From: Pseudomonas sp. PB101
GTDB lineage: Bacteria; Pseudomonadota; Gammaproteobacteria; Pseudomonadales; Pseudomonadaceae
Assembly (NCBI RefSeq): GCF_009764265.1
Contig: NZ_RWIR01000013.1
Span: 24,166-88,165 of the forward strand
Reading direction: 5' to 3'
Length of the DNA: 64,000 nucleotides
Shown one piece after another: positions 9,205 to 18,610 of this stretch (its first letter is position 1; each line of letters begins with the position of its first letter). The position numbers and the translations under genes were made by a program. The notes under the pieces were generated by a model. That model had not been told where the DNA came from, searched no databases, and worked only from the letters and a program-made list of their open reading frames with translations.

Positions 9205-9298
9205 TTCCAGTTTACGCAGCTATGCCGTACGTTTCTGACGCGCGAGATGTGAAGTGCTTAACGATCGACTTAATATTGATGAATGGCAAGGGAAAACA

Positions 9299-10576
9299 AT
9301 GCTTAAACTCGAAGATGTGAAGTTGGCCATAGTGGGTCTCGGTTATGTGGGCTTGCCGCTGGCGGTTGAGTTTGGCAAAAAAATGCAAGTGGTTGGTTTT
9401 GATATCAGCCAGCGACGAATTGAAGCGCTGAAGGCCGGTCATGACGCTACTCTCGAGGTGTCTGATGATGAGTTGCAATCCGCGTCAGGATTGAGCTTTA
9501 GCTCCGCGCTGGATGAGTTGTCTGCCTGCAACGTATTTATTGTTACCGTGCCTACGCCGATCGATGAGCACAAGCGCCCGGACTTGACGCCTTTGATTAA
9601 AGCGAGTGAATCCATTGGTCGCGTTCTGAAAAAAGGCGATATCGTTATTTATGAATCAACGGTCTATCCTGGCGCTACCGAGGAAGACTGTGTACCGGTA
9701 TTGGAAAAAGTATCCGGTCTAAAGTTTAATGTTGATTTTTTTGCAGGTTATAGTCCGGAGCGCATAAATCCGGGCGATAAAGAGCATCGTGTCACTACCA
9801 TTAAAAAAGTGACAGCGGGTTCAACTCCAGAAGTCGCCGATCTTGTCGATGCGCTGTATAACACAATCATTATCGCTGGTACTCACAAGGCCAAGAGCAT
9901 CAAAGTTGCCGAGGCTGCAAAGGTTATTGAAAACACGCAGCGCGATTTGAATATTGCGCTGATCAATGAGTTGGCATTGATTTTCAATAAAATGGGTATT
10001 GATACCCAGGCCGTTCTGGAGGCCGCCGGTACTAAGTGGAACTTCTTGCCATTTCGTCCGGGTCTGGTAGGCGGGCATTGCATTGGTGTAGATCCTTACT
10101 ACCTGACGCATAAGGCTCAGTCTATTGGTTACCACCCTGAAATCATTCTGGCCGGTCGCCGTTTGAACGACAGTATGGGCGCTTACGTCGTCTCTCAACT
10201 AGTCAAGGCAATGCTCAAGCGCAAAATTCATGTTGATGGTGCGCGAGTGCTGATTATGGGGTTGACGTTTAAGGAGAACTGCCCTGATCTGCGCAACACC
10301 AAAATCATCGACATCGTAAATGAGCTCGCTGAATTCAATATTGTCGTTGATGTGTACGACCCGTGGGTCGATGCGGCTGAAGCAATGCATGAGTACTCGA
10401 TTACTCCTATCAGTCAACCAGAGGTCAATTCCTACGACGGTATTATTCTGGCTGTGGCACATAACGAGTTTGCCGCGATGGGCGCTGAGAGCATCCGGAG
10501 CCTGGGTAAAGCCGAACACGTTCTCTATGACCTCAAGTATCTGCTGGATGCCTCTCAGTCAGATCTGCGTTTGTGA
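9299..10576 (+). CDS. wbpO: UDP-N-acetylhexosamine (GalNAc) 6-dehydrogenase
   Basis: A 425-residue cytosolic UDP-sugar dehydrogenase that oxidises C6 of UDP-GalNAc (or UDP-GlcNAc) twice, using NAD, to the uronic acid. Visible are the Rossmann motif [14 protein letters not shown] at residues 11-24, the SPERINPGD loop, the [17 protein letters not shown] linker helix, and the catalytic Cys in [12 protein letters not shown]. The sequence follows WbpO of P. aeruginosa O6 and TviB of Salmonella Vi closely, down to the SDLRL C-terminus. I chose ATG 9299, preceded by AAGGG, over a GTG at 9254. With the next gene it should supply UDP-D-GalNAcA. Confidence 0.92.
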   Translation: MLKLEDVKLAIVGLGYVGLPLAVEFGKKMQVVGFDISQRRIEALKAGHDATLEVSDDELQSASGLSFSSALDELSACNVFIVTVPTPIDEHKRPDLTPLIKASESIGRVLKKGDIVIYESTVYPGATEEDCVPVLEKVSGLKFNVDFFAGYSPERINPGDKEHRVTTIKKVTAGSTPEVADLVDALYNTIIIAGTHKAKSIKVAEAAKVIENTQRDLNIALINELALIFNKMGIDTQAVLEAAGTKWNFLPFRPGLVGGHCIGVDPYYLTHKAQSIGYHPEIILAGRRLNDSMGAYVVSQLVKAMLKRKIHVDGARVLIMGLTFKENCPDLRNTKIIDIVNELAEFNIVVDVYDPWVDAAEAMHEYSITPISQPEVNSYDGIILAVAHNEFAAMGAESIRSLGKAEHVLYDLKYLLDASQSDLRL

Positions 10577-10641
10577 TCCTCGGGGTCTGTGAAGACCCTG
10601 ATTCGTTATCACTGACATAAAAATGCCAAGTCGAGAATTAC

Positions 10642-11691
10642 ATGATCCGTTTCGAGAAAGTCAAAGCTGAAATTCAACAGTCTCCCAAGGTTTGGTTGAT
10701 CACAGGCGTCGCCGGATTTATCGGCTCCAACCTATTGGAGACGCTGCTGAAGTTGGATCAGCGGGTTGTTGGGCTCGATAACTTTGCGACCGGGCATCAA
10801 CGTAATCTCGACGAAGTGCAGTCGGTAGTGAGCCCGGAGCAATGGGCGCGATTCGTGCTGGTGACCGGGGATATCAGAAATATTGAAGACTGCAGAAAGG
10901 CGATGACTTTTGATGCGGCCACTGATGTTCCGGTGGACTACGTTCTGCATCAGGCGGCGCTCGGGTCCGTCCCTCGTTCCATCAATGATCCGATTACCAC
11001 GAACAGCACCAATATTGATGGCTTTCTGAATATGCTGGTCGCGGCGAAAGATGCACAGGTGAAGAGTTTTACCTACGCAGCTTCCAGCTCTACCTATGGC
11101 GATCATCCGGGACTGCCTAAAGTTGAGGGGGTTATCGGAAAACCTCTTTCTCCTTATGCCGTCACGAAATATGTAAATGAACTGTACGCTGAGGTTTTTT
11201 CCAGCACCTACGGTTTCAAAACCATTGGTCTTCGTTACTTCAACGTGTTCGGCAAGCGTCAGGATCCAAATGGCGCCTATGCAGCAGTTATTCCCAAGTG
11301 GACTGCGGCCATGATCAACAACGAGGAGGTTTTCGTTAATGGTGATGGGGAAACGAGTCGCGATTTCTGCTTCGTAGAGAATGCGGTCCAGGCCAATATT
11401 CTGGCTGCTTGTGCGAGTCCTGAAGCAAAAAACAATGTTTATAACGTCGCCGTGGGCGACCGCACGACATTGAATCAGGTCTTTGCTTGTATCAAGGGTG
11501 CTTTGTCCAATGTTGATGTCACGACTACCTCTGAAATGGTATATCGGGATTTTCGTGCAGGTGATGTAAGGCATTCGCAAGCCAATATTGACAAGGCAAA
11601 GGATCTGCTGGGTTATCAACCTCTCTTCAATGTTGGCGAAGGTATGTTGAAAGCAGCTGACTGGTACGTTTCGTTCTTCGCAAGAAGTTAA
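10642..11691 (+). CDS. wbpP: UDP-GlcNAc 4-epimerase
   Basis: A 349-residue extended SDR that interconverts UDP-GlcNAc and UDP-GalNAc (TviC/WbpP family). The N-terminal extension before the Rossmann motif [17 protein letters not shown] is typical of this group. The catalytic Ser lies in [15 protein letters not shown] and the Tyr/Lys pair in YAVTKYVNE. The stretch [19 protein letters not shown] and the [16 protein letters not shown] region also match. Its pairing with wbpO indicates the pathway UDP-GlcNAc to UDP-GalNAc to UDP-GalNAcA. The start has a weak ribosome-binding site; the stop lies five bases before the flippase gene. Confidence 0.93.
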   Translation: MIRFEKVKAEIQQSPKVWLITGVAGFIGSNLLETLLKLDQRVVGLDNFATGHQRNLDEVQSVVSPEQWARFVLVTGDIRNIEDCRKAMTFDAATDVPVDYVLHQAALGSVPRSINDPITTNSTNIDGFLNMLVAAKDAQVKSFTYAASSSTYGDHPGLPKVEGVIGKPLSPYAVTKYVNELYAEVFSSTYGFKTIGLRYFNVFGKRQDPNGAYAAVIPKWTAAMINNEEVFVNGDGETSRDFCFVENAVQANILAACASPEAKNNVYNVAVGDRTTLNQVFACIKGALSNVDVTTTSEMVYRDFRAGDVRHSQANIDKAKDLLGYQPLFNVGEGMLKAADWYVSFFARS

Positions 11692-11696
11692 TTCTT

Positions 11697-12920
11697 GTGA
11701 TTAAAGGGATCTGTGCTATTACAGTTTTGGCAAACAAACTTTGCATGTTTGTTTTGCTGTTCAGCCTGGCTCGAATGTTAGGGGTTGAGTTGTACGGCGT
11801 ATTCTCTTACCACTACGCGATCGTAACAGGCATCGCGACTGTGGTGGGGGAGTGCTTGAGTGTGGCGCTAAGTCGCTATGCGGTAATGAATGCCGAAAAT
11901 GTAAACTACAGGACTTCCTTGAGTCTCATGGCATGGGGCGGCATCGTTGTGGGTGCCCTCTGTGTCGCTGTTTTTTCAGTGTTCCCGGCGCCTGCGTCCT
12001 CTTATGAGCTGAGTGCTGGCTACTTGATGACCGGCGCGTTTTTCCTCGGGTTTGTCTGTGTTTGCAATCTGACCATAACCGGTCTGATGTTCTCGCTTAA
12101 CACCTCTGGAAGATGGGTGGCTGCCTTGGCCGCCCATGGGCTGCTTGGATTACTCCTGGTACTGGCTATCGCGAAGGTTGAAGGGCGTATAGAGGGTGTC
12201 ATTCTGACACTTGCACTCTGCACGTTGATCGCTCCTGCGTTCGGTTTTTTTATGATAAAGGCGAGCAAGTTCAGCCCTGAAGAAGGAGGAGTGCGTGAGT
12301 ACTTCTCTTTTGCAAAGATGGCCGCTCTGCTCACCCGTTCTGGTGCTCCTGCCATCGCTGGAAGCATGCTTCTGGGGGCACCTGTTCATATCATTTGTCT
12401 GATGATATTTGCAAATTCAAGTTTGAATGTTTCTGAAGTGGGCTATTTCAATCTGTTTTTTCTTTTTTATATTTTGGTCACGGTTCTTCCGAGTTCGCTT
12501 GCTTCATATGCCATCGTCAAGCTGGCGGGTCATGGCAAGAATTCCAGCAAGTTGTATTTGATGCTCGGTGTTGCAGTTTCGATTTGTTTGCCTTTGTTCA
12601 TGATTCTGACGCAGAGTTACTGGTTGTGTTTTCTGGGTAGCAGTTTGTGCAGTAAAACCGACCTTCTGGCTTATGCAGTGTTGGCGGGCGGTCTTGGCCT
12701 TGTGACTACTATCATTACTCAGATCCTGCACAGCAAAAACCTGACGAAGGTAGTTTTTCTGGCTAGTTGCATTTATGCGATTGTCTATCTGGCGTCGACG
12801 GCTTATGCGGGTATGAAGGGCGACATGTTGGCGATTGATCTTTTCAGGTCATTCATACTGGCCCTGGTTGCGCAAATTGTGGTGCTTGCGTCCTTGGGTG
12901 GACGTAAGTTGCTGCAATGA
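11697..12920 (+). CDS. wzx: O-unit flippase, Wzx-like polysaccharide transporter
   Basis: A 407-residue integral membrane protein with roughly ten to twelve hydrophobic helices spread along its length and short polar loops, of the MATE-like oligosaccharide flippase type. The N-terminal LARMLGVELYGVFSYHYA resembles the LG-x-x-x-YG-x-F signature common near the start of Wzx and related proteins. It would flip undecaprenyl-PP-linked O-units to the periplasm. Start is GTG 11697, five bases after wbpP. The assignment rests on topology, the N-terminal motif and locus context; Wzx sequences are poorly conserved. The base composition is lower in G+C than in the flanking core genes. Confidence 0.78.
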   Translation: MIKGICAITVLANKLCMFVLLFSLARMLGVELYGVFSYHYAIVTGIATVVGECLSVALSRYAVMNAENVNYRTSLSLMAWGGIVVGALCVAVFSVFPAPASSYELSAGYLMTGAFFLGFVCVCNLTITGLMFSLNTSGRWVAALAAHGLLGLLLVLAIAKVEGRIEGVILTLALCTLIAPAFGFFMIKASKFSPEEGGVREYFSFAKMAALLTRSGAPAIAGSMLLGAPVHIICLMIFANSSLNVSEVGYFNLFFLFYILVTVLPSSLASYAIVKLAGHGKNSSKLYLMLGVAVSICLPLFMILTQSYWLCFLGSSLCSKTDLLAYAVLAGGLGLVTTIITQILHSKNLTKVVFLASCIYAIVYLASTAYAGMKGDMLAIDLFRSFILALVAQIVVLASLGGRKLLQ

Positions 12921-13034
12921 AAGGTGTATTCGATATGATTCATGCTCAGGCTATACGCATGACTGCAAGTGATGTTGGGGCCAGTGTTGGACCTGGTGGT
13001 CGGTTCTGTTGCTTTAATTTTTTGAGTTAGGTTC

Positions 13035-14243
13035 ATGGTTATATTACTGGTTTCGACATGCTTGCTGATTTTGGTCGTTCAAATTATTTTGTGCCTGATA
13101 TCCAAAAAATATCTGGTTGCGTTATACGCCGTCTGCTATTCGGTGCCCTTCCTTGGGCTGGTAAGCAGCCTATGGAGCGATACCGTTACGCTTTGGCCGA
13201 TCGGAGACTATAGTTTTTACCTTGATGAGCAGTTCGTATTCAGACTTTCGCTTGTCTGGTTTCTAGGTGTCGCTGGCGGGCTGACTGCCTACCTGTTGGG
13301 GCTTTTGGTGCCTGCCGACATCTCCTCTTCGCGCCGCGCTTTTTTCTCTCCAATTGACTTCAAGTTGGCAGGGCTGGTGTTTCTTTCAGTCTCGGTCTTC
13401 TTTGTTTTGTTCAGGCTGATAAATGTGGAGGCGATGCTCGAGATGTTTGCGGGTGTCGAGGCTGTGGTGGTTTTTTCTATCATTGCGGTCACTGCATTGG
13501 CGTTTGCCTATCCATCATGGTACATGCTCACCTTCTCGGCGCTGCTGGTGCTGGCTTATTCCGTTGCCAACGCGATGACCGGAGATCGGGACTTTGTTGT
13601 GTTGGTAGTGGCCTATGTGCTGGGCTTGATGTTTCGCTACAGCCATCTCATCAAATTCAAAACATTGTTGTGTGTTGCGGCTTTTATGCTGGTAGTTCTG
13701 AGCAGCGGCGTTATTGTTTCCATGGTACGCATGGATGTTGATTTAACTACAGATAACATTGAACAATTCTTTTTGTTCAACTCATGGAATGCAATCATCC
13801 TGCCGCTCGTCCAGCAGTTGACGGGCTTCTGGGATGGCGAGCACCTGCGGTATGGTCAGACCTACCTCGACATGTTTCTTTCGCTGGCACCTTCTCCTAT
13901 CTATTCGGCTTTCGGTGTAGTGAAGCCCATTACGGTGGATAACCCGGCCTACTGGTACTTCATTACCGGGATGGGCGGGATCCATGCCGCTGGTGTGGCG
14001 TTCGAAAATTTCGGCTTGTTTGGTGTATTCTTCAACGGGTTCATCAGCGTCTGTTTCTTGCGTTTTGTCGATTCGGGCTGGCGCGATCAGGACTTCTTGC
14101 AGCTTTTTCTGTATATGCTTTGTGCTGCATCGGTTATGCACTGGGTTTGGTATGGTGAAATAAGCTTGCTGAATGCGATGGTTTTTTATGTATTGTCATT
14201 TGGATTATTCTTCGCGATGAAACTCGTTCGGGTTTTGAAGTGA
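13035..14243 (+). CDS. wzy: Probable O-antigen polymerase, Wzy-like
   Basis: A 402-residue protein that is almost entirely hydrophobic helices (about ten to twelve), with one larger polar segment around residues 235-320 (FFLFNSWNAIILPLVQQLTG onward). That arrangement, a big periplasmic loop between helices of a multi-spanning protein, is typical of Wzy. It joins O-units from undecaprenyl pyrophosphate at the periplasmic face, with length set by Wzz. There is no strong sequence signature, so the call depends on topology and on this being the only other multi-spanning protein in the cluster besides the flippase, WbpL and WbpM. The gene is among the most A/T-rich in the window. Confidence 0.7.
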   Translation: MVILLVSTCLLILVVQIILCLISKKYLVALYAVCYSVPFLGLVSSLWSDTVTLWPIGDYSFYLDEQFVFRLSLVWFLGVAGGLTAYLLGLLVPADISSSRRAFFSPIDFKLAGLVFLSVSVFFVLFRLINVEAMLEMFAGVEAVVVFSIIAVTALAFAYPSWYMLTFSALLVLAYSVANAMTGDRDFVVLVVAYVLGLMFRYSHLIKFKTLLCVAAFMLVVLSSGVIVSMVRMDVDLTTDNIEQFFLFNSWNAIILPLVQQLTGFWDGEHLRYGQTYLDMFLSLAPSPIYSAFGVVKPITVDNPAYWYFITGMGGIHAAGVAFENFGLFGVFFNGFISVCFLRFVDSGWRDQDFLQLFLYMLCAASVMHWVWYGEISLLNAMVFYVLSFGLFFAMKLVRVLK

Positions 14244-14277
14244 GTTTAAATATTTTCACTGGAGTGAGAGCGTAGGT

Positions 14278-16203
14278 ATGTGCGGAATTGCGGGAGTTGT
14301 CGGGTGGAAGTTGGATCAGCAGAGCGCCTTTGCCGTTGGCAAAATGGTGGATGCGCTGATACATCGCGGGCCCGATGACGGAGCAGTTTGGTCAGATGCC
14401 GATAGTGGGATTTCGCTGGGCCATCGGCGGCTTTCCATTCTGGAGTTGTCGGTACATGGAAGTCAGCCAATGGTGTCCGATAACGAACGTTTCGTTATTG
14501 TGTTCAATGGTGAAATCTATAATTTCAATGAGTTGCGACAAAAGCTGATTGACTCCGGTTCGACACGTATCTGGCGTGGTCACTCTGACACGGAAGTCCT
14601 GCTGGCTGCGATCGAGGCGTGGGGTGTAAAAACAACGCTCGAAAATCTGGTCGGCATGTTTGCATTCGCCGTCTGGGACAAAGTCAGCAAGACAATTACG
14701 TTAGCCCGGGATCGTATGGGGGAAAAACCCCTGTATTACGGTATTGTCGGTAACCGGTTTGTTTTCTCCTCCGAGTTGAAAGCAATCAAGGCGGCCTTTA
14801 CTGATGATCTGCGCATTGATCGTCATGCTTTGGCGAAGTTTGTCAGGTTTGGCTATGTTCCAGCCCCTGAGTCTATCTACGAAGGTATCAAGAAACTTCC
14901 GCCAGCTCATTATCTGACGGTGGACTCTTTTTCTTCCCGGCAGACACCTGTTTCATACTGGTCACTGGCGCAATCCAGTGTATTAAGGGATGAGTTGTCG
15001 CAGGCTAGCGACAAAGAGGTGGTGGACGTTGTTGGTGAAAGGCTGTCAGCGGCGGTGAAGTCGCAGATGATTGCGGATGTTCCACTCGGTGCGTTCCTGT
15101 CCGGTGGGGTGGATTCAAGCCTGATTGTTTCGTTGATGCAGTCGCAAAGCAGCTCAAGTATCAACACTTACACCATCGGCTTCAATGAGCCTGAGTTTGA
15201 CGAAGCCCCTTATGCGAAGGCGATCGCCAAGCACTTGGGGACGAATCACACTGAGTTTTATCTAGGTGCGGATGACGCCGTTTCGATCATTCCGCATTTG
15301 CCGGAAATTTACGACGAGCCTTTCGCTGACTCCTCGCAGATCCCTACAATCCTGGTTTCCAGGATGACCAAGCAACATGTATCTGTTGCGCTGTCCGGGG
15401 ACGGCGGTGATGAACTTTTTGCCGGTTATCCCCGCTACCAGATCACTGCCGGCTTATGGGCGCGTATAGAAAAGCTGCCTTTGCCTGCACGCCGTGTCAT
15501 GGCTTACTCACTTCGCTCGCTTTCCTCAAAGGGGTGGGACAACGTCTGCTCTGTTTTACCGGGTTCGGTACGAGCAAAAGTGAATGGTCGCCGCATCTAC
15601 AGAATGTCCGAGTTGCTGGCATCCGAGAGTCTGGCACAGATGTACACCGGTTTGATGTCGCAGTGGCAGCCTGACGACAACGTCGTGCTGGGAGCTGGCA
15701 GTCAAGGTCAGGGCGCTATTTGCTGGGAATCGGCGGACGACTATATTGAGGAAATGCGTCGGTGGGACGTTTCTCAATATTTGCCTGACGATTTGCTGGT
15801 TAAAGTAGACCGCGGCGCCATGAGCGCGAGCCTCGAAACCCGCGCGCCATTGCTCGATCATCGAGTTGCGGAACTGGCGTTTTCCTTGTCTTCAGACCAA
15901 TTAATCAAAAATGGTGTCGGGAAGTGGCCGCTTCGTGAGTTGCTGAAACGCTATGTACCCAATTCATTCTTCGATAGGCCGAAGGCGGGCTTCTCCATTC
16001 CCCTGGCGCAATGGCTGCGTGGGCCGCTTAGAGAGTGGGCGGAAGAGTTGTTGACGGAAGAGCGAATCAAGAGAGAAGGTTATTTTGATTGTCAGAAAAT
16101 TCGTTCGGCATGGGTCCAGCATCAAAACGGAACCTACGATCGCAGTCTTCATTTGTGGAATATTCTAATGTTCCAGTCCTGGCTTGATAAAAATAGTCGT
16201 TAA
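14278..16203 (+). CDS. Glutamine-dependent amidotransferase, asparagine synthetase B-like (WbpS-like)
   Basis: A 641-residue AsnB-family protein. The N-terminal glutaminase (Ntn) domain starts MCGIAGVVG with the nucleophile Cys2, followed by HRGPDD, LGHRRLSI and FNGEIYNF. The C-terminal synthetase domain has the pyrophosphate loop SGGVDSS at about residue 278 and the ALSGDGGDELFAGYPRY segment. In O-antigen clusters of this type, such as WbpS in P. aeruginosa O6, the enzyme is thought to amidate the carboxyl of a GalNAcA residue rather than make asparagine. That fits the wbpO/wbpP pair here, but the acceptor, nucleotide sugar or lipid-linked sugar, is unknown. Confidence 0.88.
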   Translation: MCGIAGVVGWKLDQQSAFAVGKMVDALIHRGPDDGAVWSDADSGISLGHRRLSILELSVHGSQPMVSDNERFVIVFNGEIYNFNELRQKLIDSGSTRIWRGHSDTEVLLAAIEAWGVKTTLENLVGMFAFAVWDKVSKTITLARDRMGEKPLYYGIVGNRFVFSSELKAIKAAFTDDLRIDRHALAKFVRFGYVPAPESIYEGIKKLPPAHYLTVDSFSSRQTPVSYWSLAQSSVLRDELSQASDKEVVDVVGERLSAAVKSQMIADVPLGAFLSGGVDSSLIVSLMQSQSSSSINTYTIGFNEPEFDEAPYAKAIAKHLGTNHTEFYLGADDAVSIIPHLPEIYDEPFADSSQIPTILVSRMTKQHVSVALSGDGGDELFAGYPRYQITAGLWARIEKLPLPARRVMAYSLRSLSSKGWDNVCSVLPGSVRAKVNGRRIYRMSELLASESLAQMYTGLMSQWQPDDNVVLGAGSQGQGAICWESADDYIEEMRRWDVSQYLPDDLLVKVDRGAMSASLETRAPLLDHRVAELAFSLSSDQLIKNGVGKWPLRELLKRYVPNSFFDRPKAGFSIPLAQWLRGPLREWAEELLTEERIKREGYFDCQKIRSAWVQHQNGTYDRSLHLWNILMFQSWLDKNSR

Positions 16204-16225
16204 TTATATTGAGCAATGGTGTTCT

Positions 16226-17362
16226 ATGAAGATAGTTTTCAACGCGCTCTCTGCCCGACTTGGCGGAGGTCAGACATACCTGATCAATCTTTTTCAATTT
16301 GTTCCCGTCAACGAAGATCTTGAGATCGTTGTCTTCGCCCCGGCTTCACTGAAGCTGCCGGATCATCCCCGCATCCGTCGGGTCGAACCGGCCTGGCCCA
16401 CAGAGAACCCGATTCTCAGGGCGCTCTGGGAAAAGTGGGCGCTGCCCCGGATCTTGAAGGCGGAAAAGGCCGACGTACTGTTTTGCCCCGGTGGGGTCGT
16501 CAGCACTCGTGCGCCTGCAGGCTGCAAGGTTGCAACGATGTTTCGGAACATGATCCCGTTTGATCTGCGCGTACGCAAAAGTATCCCGTTGGGATTACAG
16601 CGCCTGAGGAACTGGTTGTTGAACCGGATTATGCTCAAGAGCATGTCGGAAGCTGATTTGACAATCTTCATCTCCAATTACGCGCGAAGTGTAATCGAGT
16701 CGCTGACCAAGGTGAAAAACGCCGTCACCATCCCCCATGGCATCGGTTCGGTGTTTCGAACTCACAGCAGCAACCCCGTTCGCCCTGATTTTCTTCCGGC
16801 GGGTGATTACATTTTATATGTCTCGAGATTTGATGTTTACAAACATCACTATGAGGTTGTCAGTGCCTACGCAAACCTCCCTCAGGAGCTTCGTGAAAGG
16901 TTTCCGCTGATTTTCGTGGGTGAAACACATCTGCCAGAGGCCGAGCGCGTAAAAGCCCTGATTTCTACACTTGGCCTGGAAAGTCAGGTGCTGTTGTTGG
17001 GCGCTATTCCTTATCAGAGCCTTCCTCCTCTGTATCATCACGCCTATCTGAATCTCTTTGCTTCGTCCTGTGAGAACTGCCCGAATATTCTTCTTGAAGC
17101 GATGGCCTCCGGTAGGCCAATGATCTGTTCCAATGTAATGCCTATGCCGGAATTTGGAGCAGAGGCTGCACTTTATTTTTCGCCGTTTGATTCAAAAAAC
17201 ATACAAGATGTTCTCACCGAGGCGTTAACGAGCCCAGATATTTTGAAGAAATTGTCCACCGAGGCAGTAACGCAAAGTGACAAGTTTGACTGGGAAAACA
17301 CCTCGAGAAAAACGTGGTTCGAGTTGCTGGCTTTGGCCGGGCGCGCAAAGGGAAGTGTTTGA
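16226..17362 (+). CDS. Glycosyltransferase, GT4 family (group 1)
   Basis: A 378-residue GT-B fold glycosyltransferase. The N-terminus MKIVFNALSARLGGGQTYL carries the glycine-rich acceptor loop, and the C-terminal domain has the nucleotide-sugar-binding region LNLFASSCENCPNILLEAMA with the E-x7-E motif in ILLEAMASGRPMICSNVMPMPE. It should add one sugar to the growing O-unit on the cytoplasmic face. Which sugar cannot be read from sequence; by elimination it may be the GalNAcA-type residue. I chose ATG 16226, since the longer in-frame start at 16184 lies inside the preceding gene. Confidence 0.83.
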   Translation: MKIVFNALSARLGGGQTYLINLFQFVPVNEDLEIVVFAPASLKLPDHPRIRRVEPAWPTENPILRALWEKWALPRILKAEKADVLFCPGGVVSTRAPAGCKVATMFRNMIPFDLRVRKSIPLGLQRLRNWLLNRIMLKSMSEADLTIFISNYARSVIESLTKVKNAVTIPHGIGSVFRTHSSNPVRPDFLPAGDYILYVSRFDVYKHHYEVVSAYANLPQELRERFPLIFVGETHLPEAERVKALISTLGLESQVLLLGAIPYQSLPPLYHHAYLNLFASSCENCPNILLEAMASGRPMICSNVMPMPEFGAEAALYFSPFDSKNIQDVLTEALTSPDILKKLSTEAVTQSDKFDWENTSRKTWFELLALAGRAKGSV

Positions 17363-17365
17363 TAG

Positions 17366-18610
17366 ATGAAAATTCTTGTGGTGTCGCAATATTTCTGGCC
17401 GGAATTTTTTATTATTAATGATCTGGTCAGGACTTTAACTGCACAGGGGCACGTCGTAAAGGTTCTCACCGGGAAACCAAACTATCCGGAGGGAGTTGTA
17501 TTCGACGGTTACAGTGCTTCTGGATACCAGGAAGAAATCTACGACTCTTCGGTCAAGCTCTGTCGCGCACCGCTCAGGCCTCGTGGTTCATCGGGCGCAA
17601 AAAACCTGCTGTTCAATTATTTGTCTTTCGTTGTGAATGGGCTGAGATACTTTCCGCGTGCAGTCAAAGGCGAAAATTACGATGCGATCTTTGTATTTGC
17701 AATGTCTCCCATTACGGCGGCCATCCCTGCCATTTATCTGAAGTGGAAGCTCAAGAGCCATCTGGCTGTATGGGTTCAAGATCTTTGGCCAGAGAGCCTG
17801 AGTGCAACGGGATTCGTCAAGAACAAAACAGCGCTGCGTGCCGCGGGCTGGATGGTGAGAGGCATTTACGCGTTCGTCGATACGCTTCTGGTTCAGTCGC
17901 GAGCATTCCGTGAGCCGGTCGCCCGCTATGCTGACCCGGGTAAGATTGTGTATTACCCAAACTCCTATCAGGACGTGCCTCCAAGTACTGAGCAAACGCG
18001 GATTCCCGCGCCCTTGCTGGCAGAGCTCGAGAATAACTTCTGCCTCGTTTTCGCCGGAAACCTCGGGACTGCCCAGTCGGTTGAAACCCTCGTCGAGGTG
18101 GCGGACAAGCTTCGCGGTTTATCCGGCCTTAAAATTGTTCTGGTCGGCAGCGGCAGCATGTTGAGCTGGATCGAAAGTCAGAAGCAATCACGAGCATTGG
18201 ACAACCTCATCCTTGCCGGGCGTTTCCCGGCGAGCGAAATGCCACATTTTTTCAGCCGGGCAGCGGGTTTGTTGGTGACGTTGAAGCAGAATGAGGCGTT
18301 CTCCTATACCATCCCCAGTAAAGTTCAGGCTTACCTGGCAGCAGGGAGGCCCATCATTGCTGCACTGGATGGCGAGGGGGCCCGCATCGTTCAGGAAGCC
18401 GGGGCTGGTCTGACGAGTCCGGCGCAGGACGCCGAAGGTATGGCGAAGAGCATTGAACAACTTTTCCATATGACTCTGGAACAACGGGAATCGTTGGGGC
18501 AGTCAGGGCGAGCGTACTACCTCGAGCATTTCGAAATGGAGCGGCAAAGCCAGCGCCTGGTCGAGCTTCTCCACAGCAGGATTAACGAATTGAAAGGCAG
18601 GTCAAAATGA
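17366..18610 (+). CDS. Glycosyltransferase, GT4 family, WbuB/WbjE-like (predicted L-HexNAc transferase)
   Basis: A 414-residue GT4 enzyme. The N-terminus MKILVVSQYFWPEFFIINDL, followed by VLTGKPNYPEG and WVQDLWPESLSATGF, follows the WbuB family, whose members occur beside FnlABC/WbjBCD-type genes and are credited with L-FucNAc transfer. The C-terminal half has VFAGNLGTAQSVETLVE and a late YTIPSKVQAYLAAGRPIIA donor-binding segment. It starts four bases after the previous gene and its stop overlaps the next start (ATGA), so it is tightly coupled to the L-sugar genes. This supports a role in attaching the L-HexNAc made by the next three genes. Confidence 0.85.
   Translation: MKILVVSQYFWPEFFIINDLVRTLTAQGHVVKVLTGKPNYPEGVVFDGYSASGYQEEIYDSSVKLCRAPLRPRGSSGAKNLLFNYLSFVVNGLRYFPRAVKGENYDAIFVFAMSPITAAIPAIYLKWKLKSHLAVWVQDLWPESLSATGFVKNKTALRAAGWMVRGIYAFVDTLLVQSRAFREPVARYADPGKIVYYPNSYQDVPPSTEQTRIPAPLLAELENNFCLVFAGNLGTAQSVETLVEVADKLRGLSGLKIVLVGSGSMLSWIESQKQSRALDNLILAGRFPASEMPHFFSRAAGLLVTLKQNEAFSYTIPSKVQAYLAAGRPIIAALDGEGARIVQEAGAGLTSPAQDAEGMAKSIEQLFHMTLEQRESLGQSGRAYYLEHFEMERQSQRLVELLHSRINELKGRSK

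Larger units (their letters stand above)
8803..9298 (+). other. 496-base non-coding region with terminator, palindrome and promoter before wbpO
   Basis: No convincing gene lies here; an 87-codon frame at 8904-9167 has no ribosome-binding site and no recognisable protein pattern. The stretch holds the wzz terminator (8833-8865), a palindrome (8867-8897), a good promoter (9174-9204) and a leader of roughly 90 bases. I looked for the JUMPstart/ops motif of enteric O-antigen operons and did not find it. Confidence 0.7.

Noticed and set aside
8803..9298. JUMPstart/ops element (RfaH-dependent) before the O-antigen operon
   Set aside because: The GGCGGTAG-type core was searched for by eye in the regions before wzz and wbpO and is not present.
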